Assembly (NCBI GenBank): GCA_965120355.1
Contig: CBCPMX010000187.1
Span: forward strand, 1 to 41,164
Reading direction: 5' to 3'
From: CBCPMX01 sp965120355
Lineage (GTDB): Bacteria > Bacillota > Clostridia > Oscillospirales > Oscillospiraceae
Length of the DNA: 41,164 bases
Positions 30,972-39,731 of this stretch are shown here, one piece after another; position 1 is the first letter of the stretch, and each line of letters starts with the position of its first letter. A model generated the notes under the pieces. That model was not told the origin of the DNA. It did not search any database and saw nothing but the letters and a program-made list of their open reading frames with translations. The position numbers and the translations under genes were made by a program.

Positions 30972-31640
30972 ATGAAACTGTTTCTTGTGGAGGATGATGC
31001 AGTGATTGCAGAGGCCATCTGCCGCCACCTGGAGGCATGGGGCTACACCTGCATCTGTGCGCAGGATCTGCACGCCGTCATGGAGGAATTTGCCGCAGCC
31101 AAACCGCAGCTGGTCATTCTGGATATTGGCCTGCCCTACCGCAACGGCTTTCACTGGTGCAGCGAGATCCGGAAGGTCTCGCAGGTGCCGGTGCTGTTCC
31201 TGTCCTCAGCGGCGGACAATATGAATATCGTCACTGCCGTCAATATGGGCGGCGATGACTTCCTGGCCAAACCCTTTGACCTGTCGGTACTGACGGCCAA
31301 GGTTCAGGCGTTGCTGCGCCGCACCTATGATTTTGTAATCCCGGGGGATGTGCTCAGCTGCGGCGGGGTGCTGCTGTGCCTGGCCGACGGCACGGTGCAC
31401 CGGGAGGGAAAGTCGGTGCAGTTAACCCGCAATGAGCAGCGTATTGCGCAGGTGTTGTTTTCCAACAAGGGCAGGGTAGTCAGCCGTGAGACGCTGATGC
31501 AGCGGCTGTGGGAGACGGACTGCTTTGTGGACACCAACACGCTCAGCGTGAATGTGACACGGCTGCGCAAAAAGCTGGGAGAGCTTGGGGCGCAGGAGCT
31601 GATTGTGACGAAAAAGGGCGAGGGGTATCTGGTGCGATGA
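30972..31640 (+). CDS. OmpR/PhoB-family response regulator (BceR-like)
   Basis: 222 residues. The receiver domain has Asp8 and Asp9, the phosphoacceptor Asp51 in ILDIGLP and Lys100 in LAKPFD. The C-terminal winged-helix DNA-binding domain includes VQLTRNEQRIAQVLFSN and ETLMQRLWETD. ATG 30972 has GGAGGGA close upstream. The gene overlaps the intramembrane-sensing kinase (ATGA) and precedes a BceAB-type transporter. A TTACA-N4-TGTAA box lies upstream of the transporter, so it is expected to activate bceAB in response to peptide antibiotics. Confidence 0.93.
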   Translation: MKLFLVEDDAVIAEAICRHLEAWGYTCICAQDLHAVMEEFAAAKPQLVILDIGLPYRNGFHWCSEIRKVSQVPVLFLSSAADNMNIVTAVNMGGDDFLAKPFDLSVLTAKVQALLRRTYDFVIPGDVLSCGGVLLCLADGTVHREGKSVQLTRNEQRIAQVLFSNKGRVVSRETLMQRLWETDCFVDTNTLSVNVTRLRKKLGELGAQELIVTKKGEGYLVR

Positions 31641-32628
31641 AAAAGCTGCTGTGTGCATATTTGCGGGCGCATGTGATTTATGGATTCCTGCTGGCAGTGT
31701 GTATGGGGATCTATGGACTGATGCTGTTCCTTTACCGGATGCCCCTGGAGGGGGCGCTGTACGCGACGCTGCTTTGCCTGTTGGTGGGAGTGGCGCTCTT
31801 TGCGGTTCGGTTTCGGCGGTTTTGCCGGCAAATGGAGGCGTTGGATGCCCTGGAACGGGAGGCGGCGCTGCCGCTGGAACGGCTGCCGGAACCGCTGGGG
31901 CTGTTGGAGGCCCGCTATCAGACTCTGTTGGAGAATGAAGTCCGCCGCAACCGCGCCGCGGCAGCCCGGCAGGAGCATGACCGGCAGGAAATGGCCGACT
32001 ACTATAGCCTCTGGGCCCACCAGGTGAAAACACCCATCTCCGCCATGAAGCTGCTTTTACAGGGAGAGGACTCAGACGTCAGCCGGGCGCTGCAGGTTCA
32101 GCTTTTGGCCACAGAGCAGTACGTAGATATGGTCATGGCCTATGTCCGGGTGACGGCCGATACCACGGATTTCCTAATCCGGCCCTGTGCGGTGGAGGCG
32201 CTGGTGCGCCAGACGGTCCGGCGCTTTGCGCCGCTGTTCATCCGGAAGGAGCTGCACCTGGAGCTGGGGCCGCTGGAGGGACAGGTGCTTACAGACGAAA
32301 AATGGGTCGGCTTCGCTTTGGAACAGGTGCTGTCCAATGCGGTCAAATATACGCCAGCCGGTGGAACCATTACAGTGGAGGTGCAAAACGGTCTGCTGAC
32401 GGTAACCGATACCGGCGTGGGAATTGCGCCGGAGGATCTGCCCCGCGTGTTTGAAAAGGGGTCACGGGCCGCAACGGCCGGACGGATCAACGGGCGTCGG
32501 GGATTGGACTGTATCTGACACAGAAGATCCTGCGCCGTCTGGGGCACGCCGTCACCATTGCTTCCTGCCCTGGACGGGGTACCGCCGTGACGCTGGATCT
32601 GTCCACCGGAACCATCACGCCGGTGTGA
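31637..32628 (+). pseudogene. Intramembrane-sensing histidine kinase (BceS-like), frameshifted
   Basis: Two membrane segments (about 12-33 and 39-58) with almost no external loop, then His128 in SLWAHQVKTPIS, the N box EQVLSNAVKYTP, G1 DTGVGI and RVFEKG. The frame then reads 19 unrelated residues to a TGA at 32516-32518. In the -1 frame the sequence resumes TGRNGR, then SGIGLYLTQKILRRLGHAVT, to a TGA at 32626, restoring the G2 ATP-lid motif. So one base (probably T of TTC after GGGG) is missing near 32461. The site also matches a slippery heptamer A-AAG-GGG (32455-32461), so programmed -1 shifting is an alternative. As read, the kinase lacks G2 and is likely inactive. Confidence 0.88.
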
Positions 32629-32633
32629 ACCTG

Positions 32634-32661
32634 CCCAACCTTACAAGAGTGTAAGGTTGGG
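32634..32661. promoter_or_regulatory. BceR-type operator upstream of bceAB
   Basis: A perfect 12-bp inverted repeat CCCAACCTTACA-AGAG-TGTAAGGTTGGG. Its core TTACA-N4-TGTAA fits the TNACA-N4-TGTAA box I recall for BceR-like regulators. It lies 6 nt after the restored kinase stop and about 70 bp before the expected bceA transcription start. It could also act as a hairpin for the upstream transcript (CCCTGTTTT follows). Confidence 0.72.
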
Positions 32662-32707
32662 CCCTGTTTTGTAAGGCAGGATTATGGCAGCGCGGCACAG
32701 AAGACGG

Positions 32708-32713
32708 TATACT
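32708..32713 (+). promoter_or_regulatory. Probable -10 of the bceAB promoter
   Basis: TATACT, 31 nt before the bceA start. At 17 nt upstream only TGGCAG is present, a poor -35, as expected for a promoter that needs an activator. Confidence 0.5.
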
Positions 32714-32744
32714 GGAGGCAGTAACCACGCAGGAGGTATGTGTG

Positions 32745-33512
32745 ATGGCACTTTTGGAAGTTACCAATCTGAAAAAAACCTACACCACCCGCTTTGGCGG
32801 CCAGCAGGTTCAGGCGCTGCAGGACGTGACCTTTTCAGTCAGCCAGGGCGAGTTCATTGCCATTATGGGCGAATCCGGCTCCGGCAAAACTACGCTTTTG
32901 AACATTCTGGCGGCGCTGGACCGCCCCACAGGCGGCTCCGTCCGTCTGGATGGCCGGGAACTGGAAGAGCTGCGCGAGAGTGAAATGGCTGCGTTTCGCC
33001 GGGACAATATGGGCTTTGTGTTTCAGGAGTTCAACCTGCTGGACACCTTTTCTCTGCTGGACAACATCCTATTGCCGCTGGTGCTGTCGGGGAAACGGCC
33101 GGAAGAGATGGAGCAAAAGCTTCAGCCCCTGGCACAGCGGCTGGGCATCGCTGTGCTGCTGGATAAATTTCCTTATGAAGTCTCCGGCGGACAGAAGCAG
33201 CGGGCGGCGGTGGCCCGCGCGCTGATTACCGATCCGCACATCATTCTGGCCGACGAGCCCACCGGCGCGCTGGACTCCCGCTCGGCAGATGAGCTGCTCA
33301 AGCTCTTTGCCATGGTCAACGGCGACGGACAGACCATCGTGATGGTCACACACTCGGTGGCCGCCGCCAGCCGTGCCGGACGGGTGTTGTTTATTCAGGA
33401 CGGCATGGTCTACCACCAGCTCTACCGCGGAGAGGATTCAGATCAGCAGTTTTACCAGCGCATCTCTGACACCCTGACGCTGCTGGCGACGGGAGGTGTC
33501 CACCGTGGCTAA
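32745..33512 (+). CDS. ABC transporter ATP-binding protein (BceA-like)
   Basis: 255 residues: Walker A GESGSGKTT (42-49), Q-loop FVFQEFNLLD, signature VSGGQKQR, Walker B ILADEPTGALDS and H-loop VTHS, of the MacB/BceA group. It drives the FtsX-type permease encoded in overlap. The start is ATG 32745, about 8 nt after AGGAGGT; a GTG one codon earlier is possible. Expected role: removal or sensing of cell-wall-active peptides together with the two-component system upstream. Confidence 0.94.
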   Translation: MALLEVTNLKKTYTTRFGGQQVQALQDVTFSVSQGEFIAIMGESGSGKTTLLNILAALDRPTGGSVRLDGRELEELRESEMAAFRRDNMGFVFQEFNLLDTFSLLDNILLPLVLSGKRPEEMEQKLQPLAQRLGIAVLLDKFPYEVSGGQKQRAAVARALITDPHIILADEPTGALDSRSADELLKLFAMVNGDGQTIVMVTHSVAAASRAGRVLFIQDGMVYHQLYRGEDSDQQFYQRISDTLTLLATGGVHRG

Positions 33513-35508
33513 CCGTCTGTTTCCGAGACTGGCGGCCCAGGGCATGCGGGCCAGCCGGCAGTTCTATTACCCCTATTTGCTGACGCTGGGGTGTACGGCG
33601 GCGGGGTTTTACAATATCTGCGCCATCTCCTATGACGAAGGGATTGCGGCCATGCCCCATGCCGCCTACGTCTCCATGTTCTGTACGCTGGGGACGTTCC
33701 TGGTGGGCGTGTTTGCGGTGGTTTTCATCTTCTATACCAACAGCTTTCTCATGAAGCGGCGGACCAAGGAACTGGCATTGTACAATGTGCTGGGCATGGG
33801 CAAGCGGCATATTGCAAAAATTCTGCTGTGGGAGACGTTTTTTACAGGGCTCATCGGGCTGTGCGGCGGGCTGGTGGCAGGGATCCTGCTGCACAAGCTG
33901 CTGACCCTGGCCCTGTTCCGTCTGCTGCGGTTATCGGTGCCCTTTGGCTTTTCTGTCTCCAGAGTCGGCATTGTCACAACTGTGGTGCTGTTTGGCGCAA
34001 TTCTGCTGCTGACGCTGCTGCACAATCTGCGGCAGATCTCCGTGGCCAATCCGGTGGCGCTGCTCCGCAGTGGGCAAACCGGGGAGCGGGAACCGAAAAC
34101 CCGCTGGCTGCTGACCTTGGTGGGCATTGCGGCATTGGGCGGCGGCTACGGCCTGGCACTGTGGGTCAACGACCCAGTGGGCGCGGTGGTCTATTACTTC
34201 CTGGCCGTCTATCTGGTGGTCATCGGTACCTATTGTTTGTTTACTGCCGTCAGCATTACGGTGCTGAAGCTGCTGCGGAAAAACAAGCGCTTTTATTACA
34301 AGACCAGCCATTTCATTAGCGTGTCCGGGATGCTGTACCGGATGAAGCAGAACGCTGTGGGTCTGTCCAATATCTGCATTCTCTCCACCATGGTGCTGGT
34401 GATGCTGTCCGGAACCCTGGCGCTGTATTTGGGAACCCAGGACGTGACGGATCTGGAGTGCCCGGCGGACATTGTGACGCAGTGCATGTATTGGAACAAC
34501 CCGGACAGCGCTTCGGAGAACGGGCCGGATGCGCAGGCCATCCAGGAGCGGCTGACAGAGGCGCTTGAGGCCCAGGGCTTGGAGGTCACCCAGGCAGAGC
34601 ATAACTGTTTTGTCGCCTTCACTGGAATTGGCGGCAACGGTGTCTATGAATGCGCGGATGAATCAGCCAGGGGCCGGTATTACGGCATGGTTTTTATTAC
34701 GGCGCAGGACTACGCTGCGCTCACGGGCGAAGAGGTTCCGGTGCTGGAAAAGGGGCAGGCGATGGCTTACGGCCTGAAGGATAAGGAAGACACGGTGACA
34801 GTCCTTTGGGATGGGGAGCCGCTCCTGACCCTGGAAATTACAGCGCATTTGGAGGACTTTCCTGCCATATCCGGCGATTCCAACAGTGCCATTGGCGCCC
34901 CAGTGCGGTTGGTGGTCCGGGATTATGAGACGCTGCAGGAGCTGTTTGGAGAGTGGACGTTCTACTATGAATTTCGCTTCATGACCAATGGCACCGATAC
35001 CCAGAATCAGGATGCCTGTTACGCCATCAACAGCGGGGAAGTGAATCTGGAGAATACGGGAGAATGGGAAATGCTCGAGAATTTGCGGTCCTATGGCTAT
35101 ACGCGCGATGAGAACTTCGGGCTGGCCGGCGGCTTCCTCTTCCTGGGGATTTTCTTGGGGATCCTCTTTATGATGGCGGCGGTGCTCATCCTTTACTATA
35201 AGCAGATTTCCGAGGGCTACGCCGATCGGGAGCGGTACCAGATCATGCAAAAGGTGGGCCTGACCCGCCAGGAAATCAAGCGGTCCGTCAACGGTCAAAT
35301 CCTCACAGTCTTTTTCCTGCCGCTGGTGGTGACATGTATCCATTTGCTGTTCAATTTCCGCTTGATGGTTCAGCTGCTGCAGCTGTTCCGGGTTTACAAC
35401 TATGCGCTGGTAGCGGCCTGCTCCGTAGGGACGATCCTGGTGTTTGCGATCCTGTACGCGCTGGTGTATTCCTGGACGGCCAGAGCCTACTATAAGCTCG
35501 TCAGCTGA
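33505..35508 (+). CDS. ABC transporter permease (BceB-like, FtsX family)
   Basis: About 667 residues with ten predicted membrane segments: four near the N-terminus including an FtsX-like block (MKRRTKELALYNVLGMGKRHI), a pair near 230-290, and three at the C-terminus. A large external domain of about 200 residues (near 315-535) is the hallmark of BceB-type detoxification permeases. The start is GTG 33505, 7 nt after GGGAGGT; a GTG at 33496 sits inside that site. It overlaps bceA by 8 nt. In known modules this permease is also the sensor that signals to the kinase. Confidence 0.92.
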   Translation: MANRLFPRLAAQGMRASRQFYYPYLLTLGCTAAGFYNICAISYDEGIAAMPHAAYVSMFCTLGTFLVGVFAVVFIFYTNSFLMKRRTKELALYNVLGMGKRHIAKILLWETFFTGLIGLCGGLVAGILLHKLLTLALFRLLRLSVPFGFSVSRVGIVTTVVLFGAILLLTLLHNLRQISVANPVALLRSGQTGEREPKTRWLLTLVGIAALGGGYGLALWVNDPVGAVVYYFLAVYLVVIGTYCLFTAVSITVLKLLRKNKRFYYKTSHFISVSGMLYRMKQNAVGLSNICILSTMVLVMLSGTLALYLGTQDVTDLECPADIVTQCMYWNNPDSASENGPDAQAIQERLTEALEAQGLEVTQAEHNCFVAFTGIGGNGVYECADESARGRYYGMVFITAQDYAALTGEEVPVLEKGQAMAYGLKDKEDTVTVLWDGEPLLTLEITAHLEDFPAISGDSNSAIGAPVRLVVRDYETLQELFGEWTFYYEFRFMTNGTDTQNQDACYAINSGEVNLENTGEWEMLENLRSYGYTRDENFGLAGGFLFLGIFLGILFMMAAVLILYYKQISEGYADRERYQIMQKVGLTRQEIKRSVNGQILTVFFLPLVVTCIHLLFNFRLMVQLLQLFRVYNYALVAACSVGTILVFAILYALVYSWTARAYYKLVS

Positions 35509-35518
35509 GCGAAGCAAA

Positions 35519-35553
35519 CCACTCCCCGCCGCGGTTGACACGGCGGGGAGTGG
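35519..35553. terminator. Bidirectional terminator hairpin
   Basis: CCACTCCCCGCCG (35519-35531) pairs with 35541-35553 across a 9-nt loop, between the convergent bceB-like and lysozyme genes. The T-run is weak on both sides. Confidence 0.7.
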
Positions 35554-35569
35554 CAGTAAAAACAAGATA

Positions 35570-37207
35570 TCAGGCGAACAACTGGCTGAAAGCCATCATG
35601 ACCTGGGCAACTTCGCAGCGCAGGGCGGTACCCTGGGGGTCGAAGGAGCCGTCGGTGCGGCCGCTGATGATACCAGCCTGCTGGCAGGCGGAGACAGACT
35701 CCAGTGCATAGGAGGAGATGCTGCTCTGATCCGTGAAGGTGGCGGCCTCCTGGGTTTGCGGAAGGACTCCGCCCATGAATTGCACATAGCGGTTGAGAAT
35801 CACGCACATCTGCTCCCGGGTGATGGGATCGTTGGGGCCGAAGCTGCCATTGTTATAGCCGGTTACGATCCCGCACTGGGTTGCCCAGGAGACCGCGCTG
35901 CAGAACCAGTCGCTTTCGGAGACGTCGCTGAAATTGGGGACACCGTAGGAGCTGAGAGACACCCCGGTGTAGTTGGCCAACACGGTGACAAACATGGCGC
36001 GGGTCATGGGCGTCTCCGGGCTGAAGGAAGTGGCGCTGACGCCATGAAACAGGTCGTTTACAACCACATACGTCACGGCATTGTAATACCAGTCGGATTC
36101 AGAGACATCCGTAAAGGAGACGGCAGAAGGCGTAAGTTGTGTATCACTGCCGGGCAGCTGCGTTTCCTCAGTGGGCTGAGCGCTGGTGGGGTTGTCCGGC
36201 TCAGTGGCAGCGGGCGTCTCAGACTGGGAGGCATCAATGGTGGACTCCGGAATCTGAATCTGATCCTGGAAGCCAGTGGAGAACCCCTCTAACTCGGATG
36301 CCGCCGGAAGCACTGAAGTGGCGGTGTTTTCGTCCCACATGGCATAGACGGTCATGTTGGTGGTGACGGCGGAGCGGTCCGTCAGCTCCCGATGGGCGGC
36401 GGTTCGCCAGCCGCAGAATACGGCGCCTTCCATTTCTGCGGTCTGTTCCACCTCCAGATAGAACAAGTCCAGCGTGTCCAGAGAGGTCCCATATTGGAAG
36501 TAGAGGATATCCTCCTGACTGCCGCTGAGTGTACCGCCATTGGCGTCAAAGATCACATAGTAAAAAGACGTGGCGCTGTTGGTGTAGACGCCATACAGGA
36601 ATACCTGAACCTCCACAATCCGGCGCAAAGCCAGAGTGGTCAGGATTGTACCGGAATTGATATGGCACCAGGGACCAAAAGCGTTCATAATCTCTTCCGC
36701 AGAGCAGTTGTTCACGCCTCGCAGCAGACACTGGGTCAGTTTGCAGTCCTGAGACATCCAACTGGCGCCGTTGTTGTATGTAAAGCTCATGAGGGCGTCA
36801 TACTGCTGTTGGCTCAGGGTGATATTGTATTGCTCCAGAAAGGCGTCCAGACTGCTTTCGTAGACCGCCAGGACCTCCCGCAGAAGCAGGTCGGCTTCCG
36901 CCTCGGTGATCCCATCTGGGTATTCTTCTATGTCGCAGACGGTGCCGTAGCCAATGGAATACTGGGAATAGTCCCAGTAGGCTTCCGCGCTGAAGCCCTC
37001 CAGTTCCTTAATCAGGGCGATGCCGGCTTCACTGGTGTTCAGGGAAGTGACGTCTACCTCCGAACCGGCCACATCGCCGGCGGTTACCACATCCGAAGGC
37101 AGTACGTCCGAGGACTGGCTGCCAGTGGTGGCCAGGGCGGGCTGCGTCGTCAGGGAAAGGAGCACAGCCAGACACAGCAGGCCGCTCCAGAAACGTCGAG
37201 TAGTCAT
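35570..37207 (-). CDS. Exported GH24 lysozyme with InlB-type repeat and SLH anchor
   Basis: 545 residues. A signal peptide (about 1-26, ending ALA) leads to a GH24 (T4-type) lysozyme domain with Glu70 in ELEGFSAEAYWDYS, Asp79, and Thr89 in YSIGYGT, the expected Glu-Asp-Thr set. An InlB B-repeat/Flg_new-type module follows (VIFDANGGTLSGSQED, FCGWRTAA, MTVYAMWDE), then a P/T/S/E linker and three SLH repeats (SFTDVSESDWYYNAV, NFSDVSESDWFCSAV, TFTDQSSISSYALESV). It is expected to cut peptidoglycan while bound to the cell wall, as an autolysin or defensive enzyme. ATG 37207 has GGAGG 8 nt upstream. Confidence 0.9.
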   Translation of the reverse strand: MTTRRFWSGLLCLAVLLSLTTQPALATTGSQSSDVLPSDVVTAGDVAGSEVDVTSLNTSEAGIALIKELEGFSAEAYWDYSQYSIGYGTVCDIEEYPDGITEAEADLLLREVLAVYESSLDAFLEQYNITLSQQQYDALMSFTYNNGASWMSQDCKLTQCLLRGVNNCSAEEIMNAFGPWCHINSGTILTTLALRRIVEVQVFLYGVYTNSATSFYYVIFDANGGTLSGSQEDILYFQYGTSLDTLDLFYLEVEQTAEMEGAVFCGWRTAAHRELTDRSAVTTNMTVYAMWDENTATSVLPAASELEGFSTGFQDQIQIPESTIDASQSETPAATEPDNPTSAQPTEETQLPGSDTQLTPSAVSFTDVSESDWYYNAVTYVVVNDLFHGVSATSFSPETPMTRAMFVTVLANYTGVSLSSYGVPNFSDVSESDWFCSAVSWATQCGIVTGYNNGSFGPNDPITREQMCVILNRYVQFMGGVLPQTQEAATFTDQSSISSYALESVSACQQAGIISGRTDGSFDPQGTALRCEVAQVMMAFSQLFA

Positions 37208-37241
37208 GATCAGATCCTCCAGACAGATCGTGGTTTTGTTC

Positions 37242-37271
37242 ATTGTACCTTTAAAGATTACAACTTGTCAA
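37242..37271 (-). promoter_or_regulatory. Promoter of the lysozyme gene
   Basis: On the minus strand TTGACA (37266-37271), 18 nt, TACAAT (37242-37247), 34 nt before the start codon. Confidence 0.85.
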
Positions 37272-37364
37272 TTTTTCGATACATTTTTGCTGTTTTTTTA
37301 ACTTGATTGTAATGGAACTGCGGTGCTTCCCATGCAGAAACCTGCAAAAGCCAGAAAATTTCTC

Positions 37365-37393
37365 TTGCAATGACGCTGCGTTTGTGCTAGAAT
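37365..37393 (+). promoter_or_regulatory. Promoter of tRNA-Thr
   Basis: TTGCAA (37365-37370), 17 nt, TAGAAT (37388-37393), 24 nt before the mature tRNA 5' end. Confidence 0.85.
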
Positions 37394-37417
37394 AATATAG
37401 CTGTCTGGAAAACAGAT

Positions 37418-37493
37418 GCTGGTGTAGCTCAGTCGGTAGAGCGACGCACTCGTAATGCGTAGGTCGCCGGTTCAAGTCCGGCCTCCAGCTCCA
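37418..37493 (+). tRNA. tRNA-Thr (CGT)
   Basis: A 76-nt cloverleaf with anticodon loop CTCGTAA (anticodon CGT), D stem GCTC/GAGC, T stem GCCGG/CCGGC and encoded TCCA end. The acceptor GCTGGTG pairs with CTCCAGC except for a U-U mismatch at positions 6 and 67. It stands alone, with its own promoter and terminator. Confidence 0.96.
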
Positions 37494-37500
37494 AACCAAT

Positions 37501-37554
37501 ATAATCCGAACCAGTTCTTCTTTTGAGGGACAGGTTCGGATTATTTGTTTTTTT
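37501..37554 (+). terminator. Rho-independent terminator of tRNA-Thr
   Basis: ATAATCCGAACC (37501-37512) pairs with GGTTCGGATTAT (37533-37544) over a 20-nt loop, followed by TTGTTTTTTT. Confidence 0.9.
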
Positions 37555-37783
37555 GAACGATACGAAAACACCGAGTGCCTGAACGGCGGCAGAAAGCGGT
37601 ATGCCATTCACGAAAGGGATGCATTGATTTTGCCGGCTCCCGCGGGACTTTTGCGGAAGGCCGGACGCAGGAGGCGCGGGGCGTGCTTTGTACTTTTGCA
37701 GCCCCTGGGGGACGGAACTTGTGCGTTTCGCAAACTTAAGAAGGGGTTTTACGCTGATTCCAGGTCTTCAGACGGGCTCTTCA
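37555..37783. other. Gene-free stretch between the tRNA-Thr terminator and the LtaS-like promoter
   Basis: About 230 nt. I see no open frame with a ribosome site, no dyad and no RNA gene here; short frames over it have no protein-like character. Confidence 0.5.
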
Positions 37784-37812
37784 TTGACACCACCCGGCAA
37801 ATGCGTTACAAT
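37784..37812 (+). promoter_or_regulatory. Promoter of the LtaS-like gene
   Basis: Perfect TTGACA (37784-37789), 17 nt, TACAAT (37807-37812), 38 nt before the start codon, implying a short leader. Confidence 0.9.
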
Positions 37813-37850
37813 AAACAAAGCTCTACTCCACGAAAAGGCAGGTCTCATTT

Positions 37851-39707
37851 GTGAAACGCTTTCTTACCCGTTATCCCCTGGATCCGATGGGAAAATGCCG
37901 AATACATCAGCGAATCTTGCTGGCGGTGACGGTGGTGGCGCTGATCTGCGCCTCCATTTGTCTCGGTGTCCTGAGCTTGTATTTCGGCTCACTGTATCCG
38001 GTCTGGGTACGGCTACGGTCTTATTTTGATTTCCCACTGTTGGTGGTATTGAATATTGCGCCGGTGATAGTATTGACGCTGGTGCTGTTTGCAGTGACGG
38101 ATCGGGCTTGGCTCAGTTTTCTGATTTCGGCCATCCTTGTGGTTCTGTTGACCTATATCAATTATTATAAGGTGGTTCTCCGCTCCGATGTGCTGGTGGC
38201 TGAAGACATCAAATATGCATTTGAAGCCGTAGATATTGTGGGGCAATATACCATTCACCTTGGGAAGAAGTTTATTCTTGGCATCGTGGTATGTCTGGCC
38301 GGGACGGTTTTTCTGTTCCTGTTCTGCCGCGGACGGCTGGGGAAAAGCGCCAACGCTCACCGCGCCCGGTTTTTGCTGTTGTCAGCCCTGATTGCGGTAG
38401 CTCTGTTTGGCTACCGGATTGGCTATGTGTCGGATGAGTTATATAACAGCTTTGAAAATTACGAGCTGTTTAACCAATGGAAAGACTCTGAAGATTATGC
38501 TTCCCGTGGATTTATCTATCCGTTTCTCCACTCCATTACCGACCTGGAGGATGACCCGCCGGAGAACTATTCACCAACCACGGCGCAAACGCTGTTGGCC
38601 GATGATGACTGGATCATTCCGGAAGATCAGCAGGTGAACTTCGTATGCATCATGCTGGAGAGCTTTTCAGATTTGTCCGTCTATGACGGTATTCAATTTA
38701 CGCAGGACCCCTATGCGGACTTTCACACGCTGGCGGAGCAGGGATGGTCCGGAACCCTGATTACGGATACTTTCGGCGGAGGCACGGTCAATACCGAGCG
38801 GAGCTTTCTGACCGGATTCACAAAGCTGGACAATTTCAATCATGCGGTCTGGTCCTACCCCCGCTGGTTCTCGCAGCAGGGCTACACAGTGGAGGGCAGC
38901 CATCCTGGCCACACCTGGTTCTATAACCGGCAGAATGTAAATAGAAATCTGGGCTTTTCCGACTATCTGTTTATGGAGAACTACTATCAGCAGTTTACGG
39001 ATGCGGAGTTTGCCTATGATGATATCCTGTTGCCGGAGCTGACAAAGCAGGTGACGGAAGCGGTTCAGGAAGAGACGCCCTATTTTAATTTTTCTGTGAC
39101 ATATCAGAACCATGGACCCTATGACAGCACCACCCTGGAAGGGGCGGAGTATATCAGCCATGATGGCCTCAGCGACGGCGCATATTACACTGTCAACAAT
39201 TATCTGATGAATATTGCTGATACCGGCAGCCGGCTGCTGGAATTGGCGGAGACCCTGGAGGAACTGGATGAGCCGGTGGTTCTGGTACTTTTCGGCGACC
39301 ATAAACCTACATTGGGCGCGTCCAACGCCTATTATGATGAACTGGGCATTAATATTGATCGGGATACGGACGATGGGTTTTTGAATTACTATTCTACCCC
39401 CTATATCATTTGGGCCAACAGCGCCGCAAAAGAGGTACTGGGGCAGTCCTTCCAGGGAGAGGGGCCGATGTTGTCGCCTGCTTTTCTCATGTCTGAAGTT
39501 TTTGAGCAGTGCGGATGGGAAGGCCCGGCGTTCGCCCAAGTGACACAGACACTGAAAGAACTGAGCCCTGTGGTGCATAAGACCGGCAAATTTGTCTGGG
39601 CGGATGGAACGATTTCCACGCAGGCGCCGGCGGAAGCACAGCAGGCTCTGGAGGACTATGAGGTTGCGCAGTATTATCTGAGAAAAAACACAGTCAAAAA
39701 TCCATGA
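37851..39707 (+). CDS. LtaS-type sulfatase-fold phosphoglycerol transferase
   Basis: 618 residues. Five N-terminal membrane segments are followed by a large external sulfatase-fold domain from about residue 255: FVCIMLESFSDL with the metal-binding Glu, the nucleophile Thr312 in GGGTVNTERSFLTG, FSVTYQNHGPYD, and VVLVLFGDHKPTLG with metal-binding Asp and His. LtaS enzymes move glycerol phosphate from phosphatidylglycerol onto lipoteichoic acid or related wall glycans. Start GTG 37851 has only a weak AGGCAGG upstream. rsmG follows 24 nt later. Confidence 0.9.
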   Translation: MKRFLTRYPLDPMGKCRIHQRILLAVTVVALICASICLGVLSLYFGSLYPVWVRLRSYFDFPLLVVLNIAPVIVLTLVLFAVTDRAWLSFLISAILVVLLTYINYYKVVLRSDVLVAEDIKYAFEAVDIVGQYTIHLGKKFILGIVVCLAGTVFLFLFCRGRLGKSANAHRARFLLLSALIAVALFGYRIGYVSDELYNSFENYELFNQWKDSEDYASRGFIYPFLHSITDLEDDPPENYSPTTAQTLLADDDWIIPEDQQVNFVCIMLESFSDLSVYDGIQFTQDPYADFHTLAEQGWSGTLITDTFGGGTVNTERSFLTGFTKLDNFNHAVWSYPRWFSQQGYTVEGSHPGHTWFYNRQNVNRNLGFSDYLFMENYYQQFTDAEFAYDDILLPELTKQVTEAVQEETPYFNFSVTYQNHGPYDSTTLEGAEYISHDGLSDGAYYTVNNYLMNIADTGSRLLELAETLEELDEPVVLVLFGDHKPTLGASNAYYDELGINIDRDTDDGFLNYYSTPYIIWANSAAKEVLGQSFQGEGPMLSPAFLMSEVFEQCGWEGPAFAQVTQTLKELSPVVHKTGKFVWADGTISTQAPAEAQQALEDYEVAQYYLRKNTVKNP

Positions 39708-39731
39708 ATTTTCAACGAAAGGAGTGGGGCT

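Noticed and set aside
37429..37611. Minus-strand frame over tRNA-Thr reading LEAGLEPATYALRV
   Set aside because: This is the well-known false protein produced by translating the tRNA complement; the cloverleaf, promoter and terminator explain the sequence.
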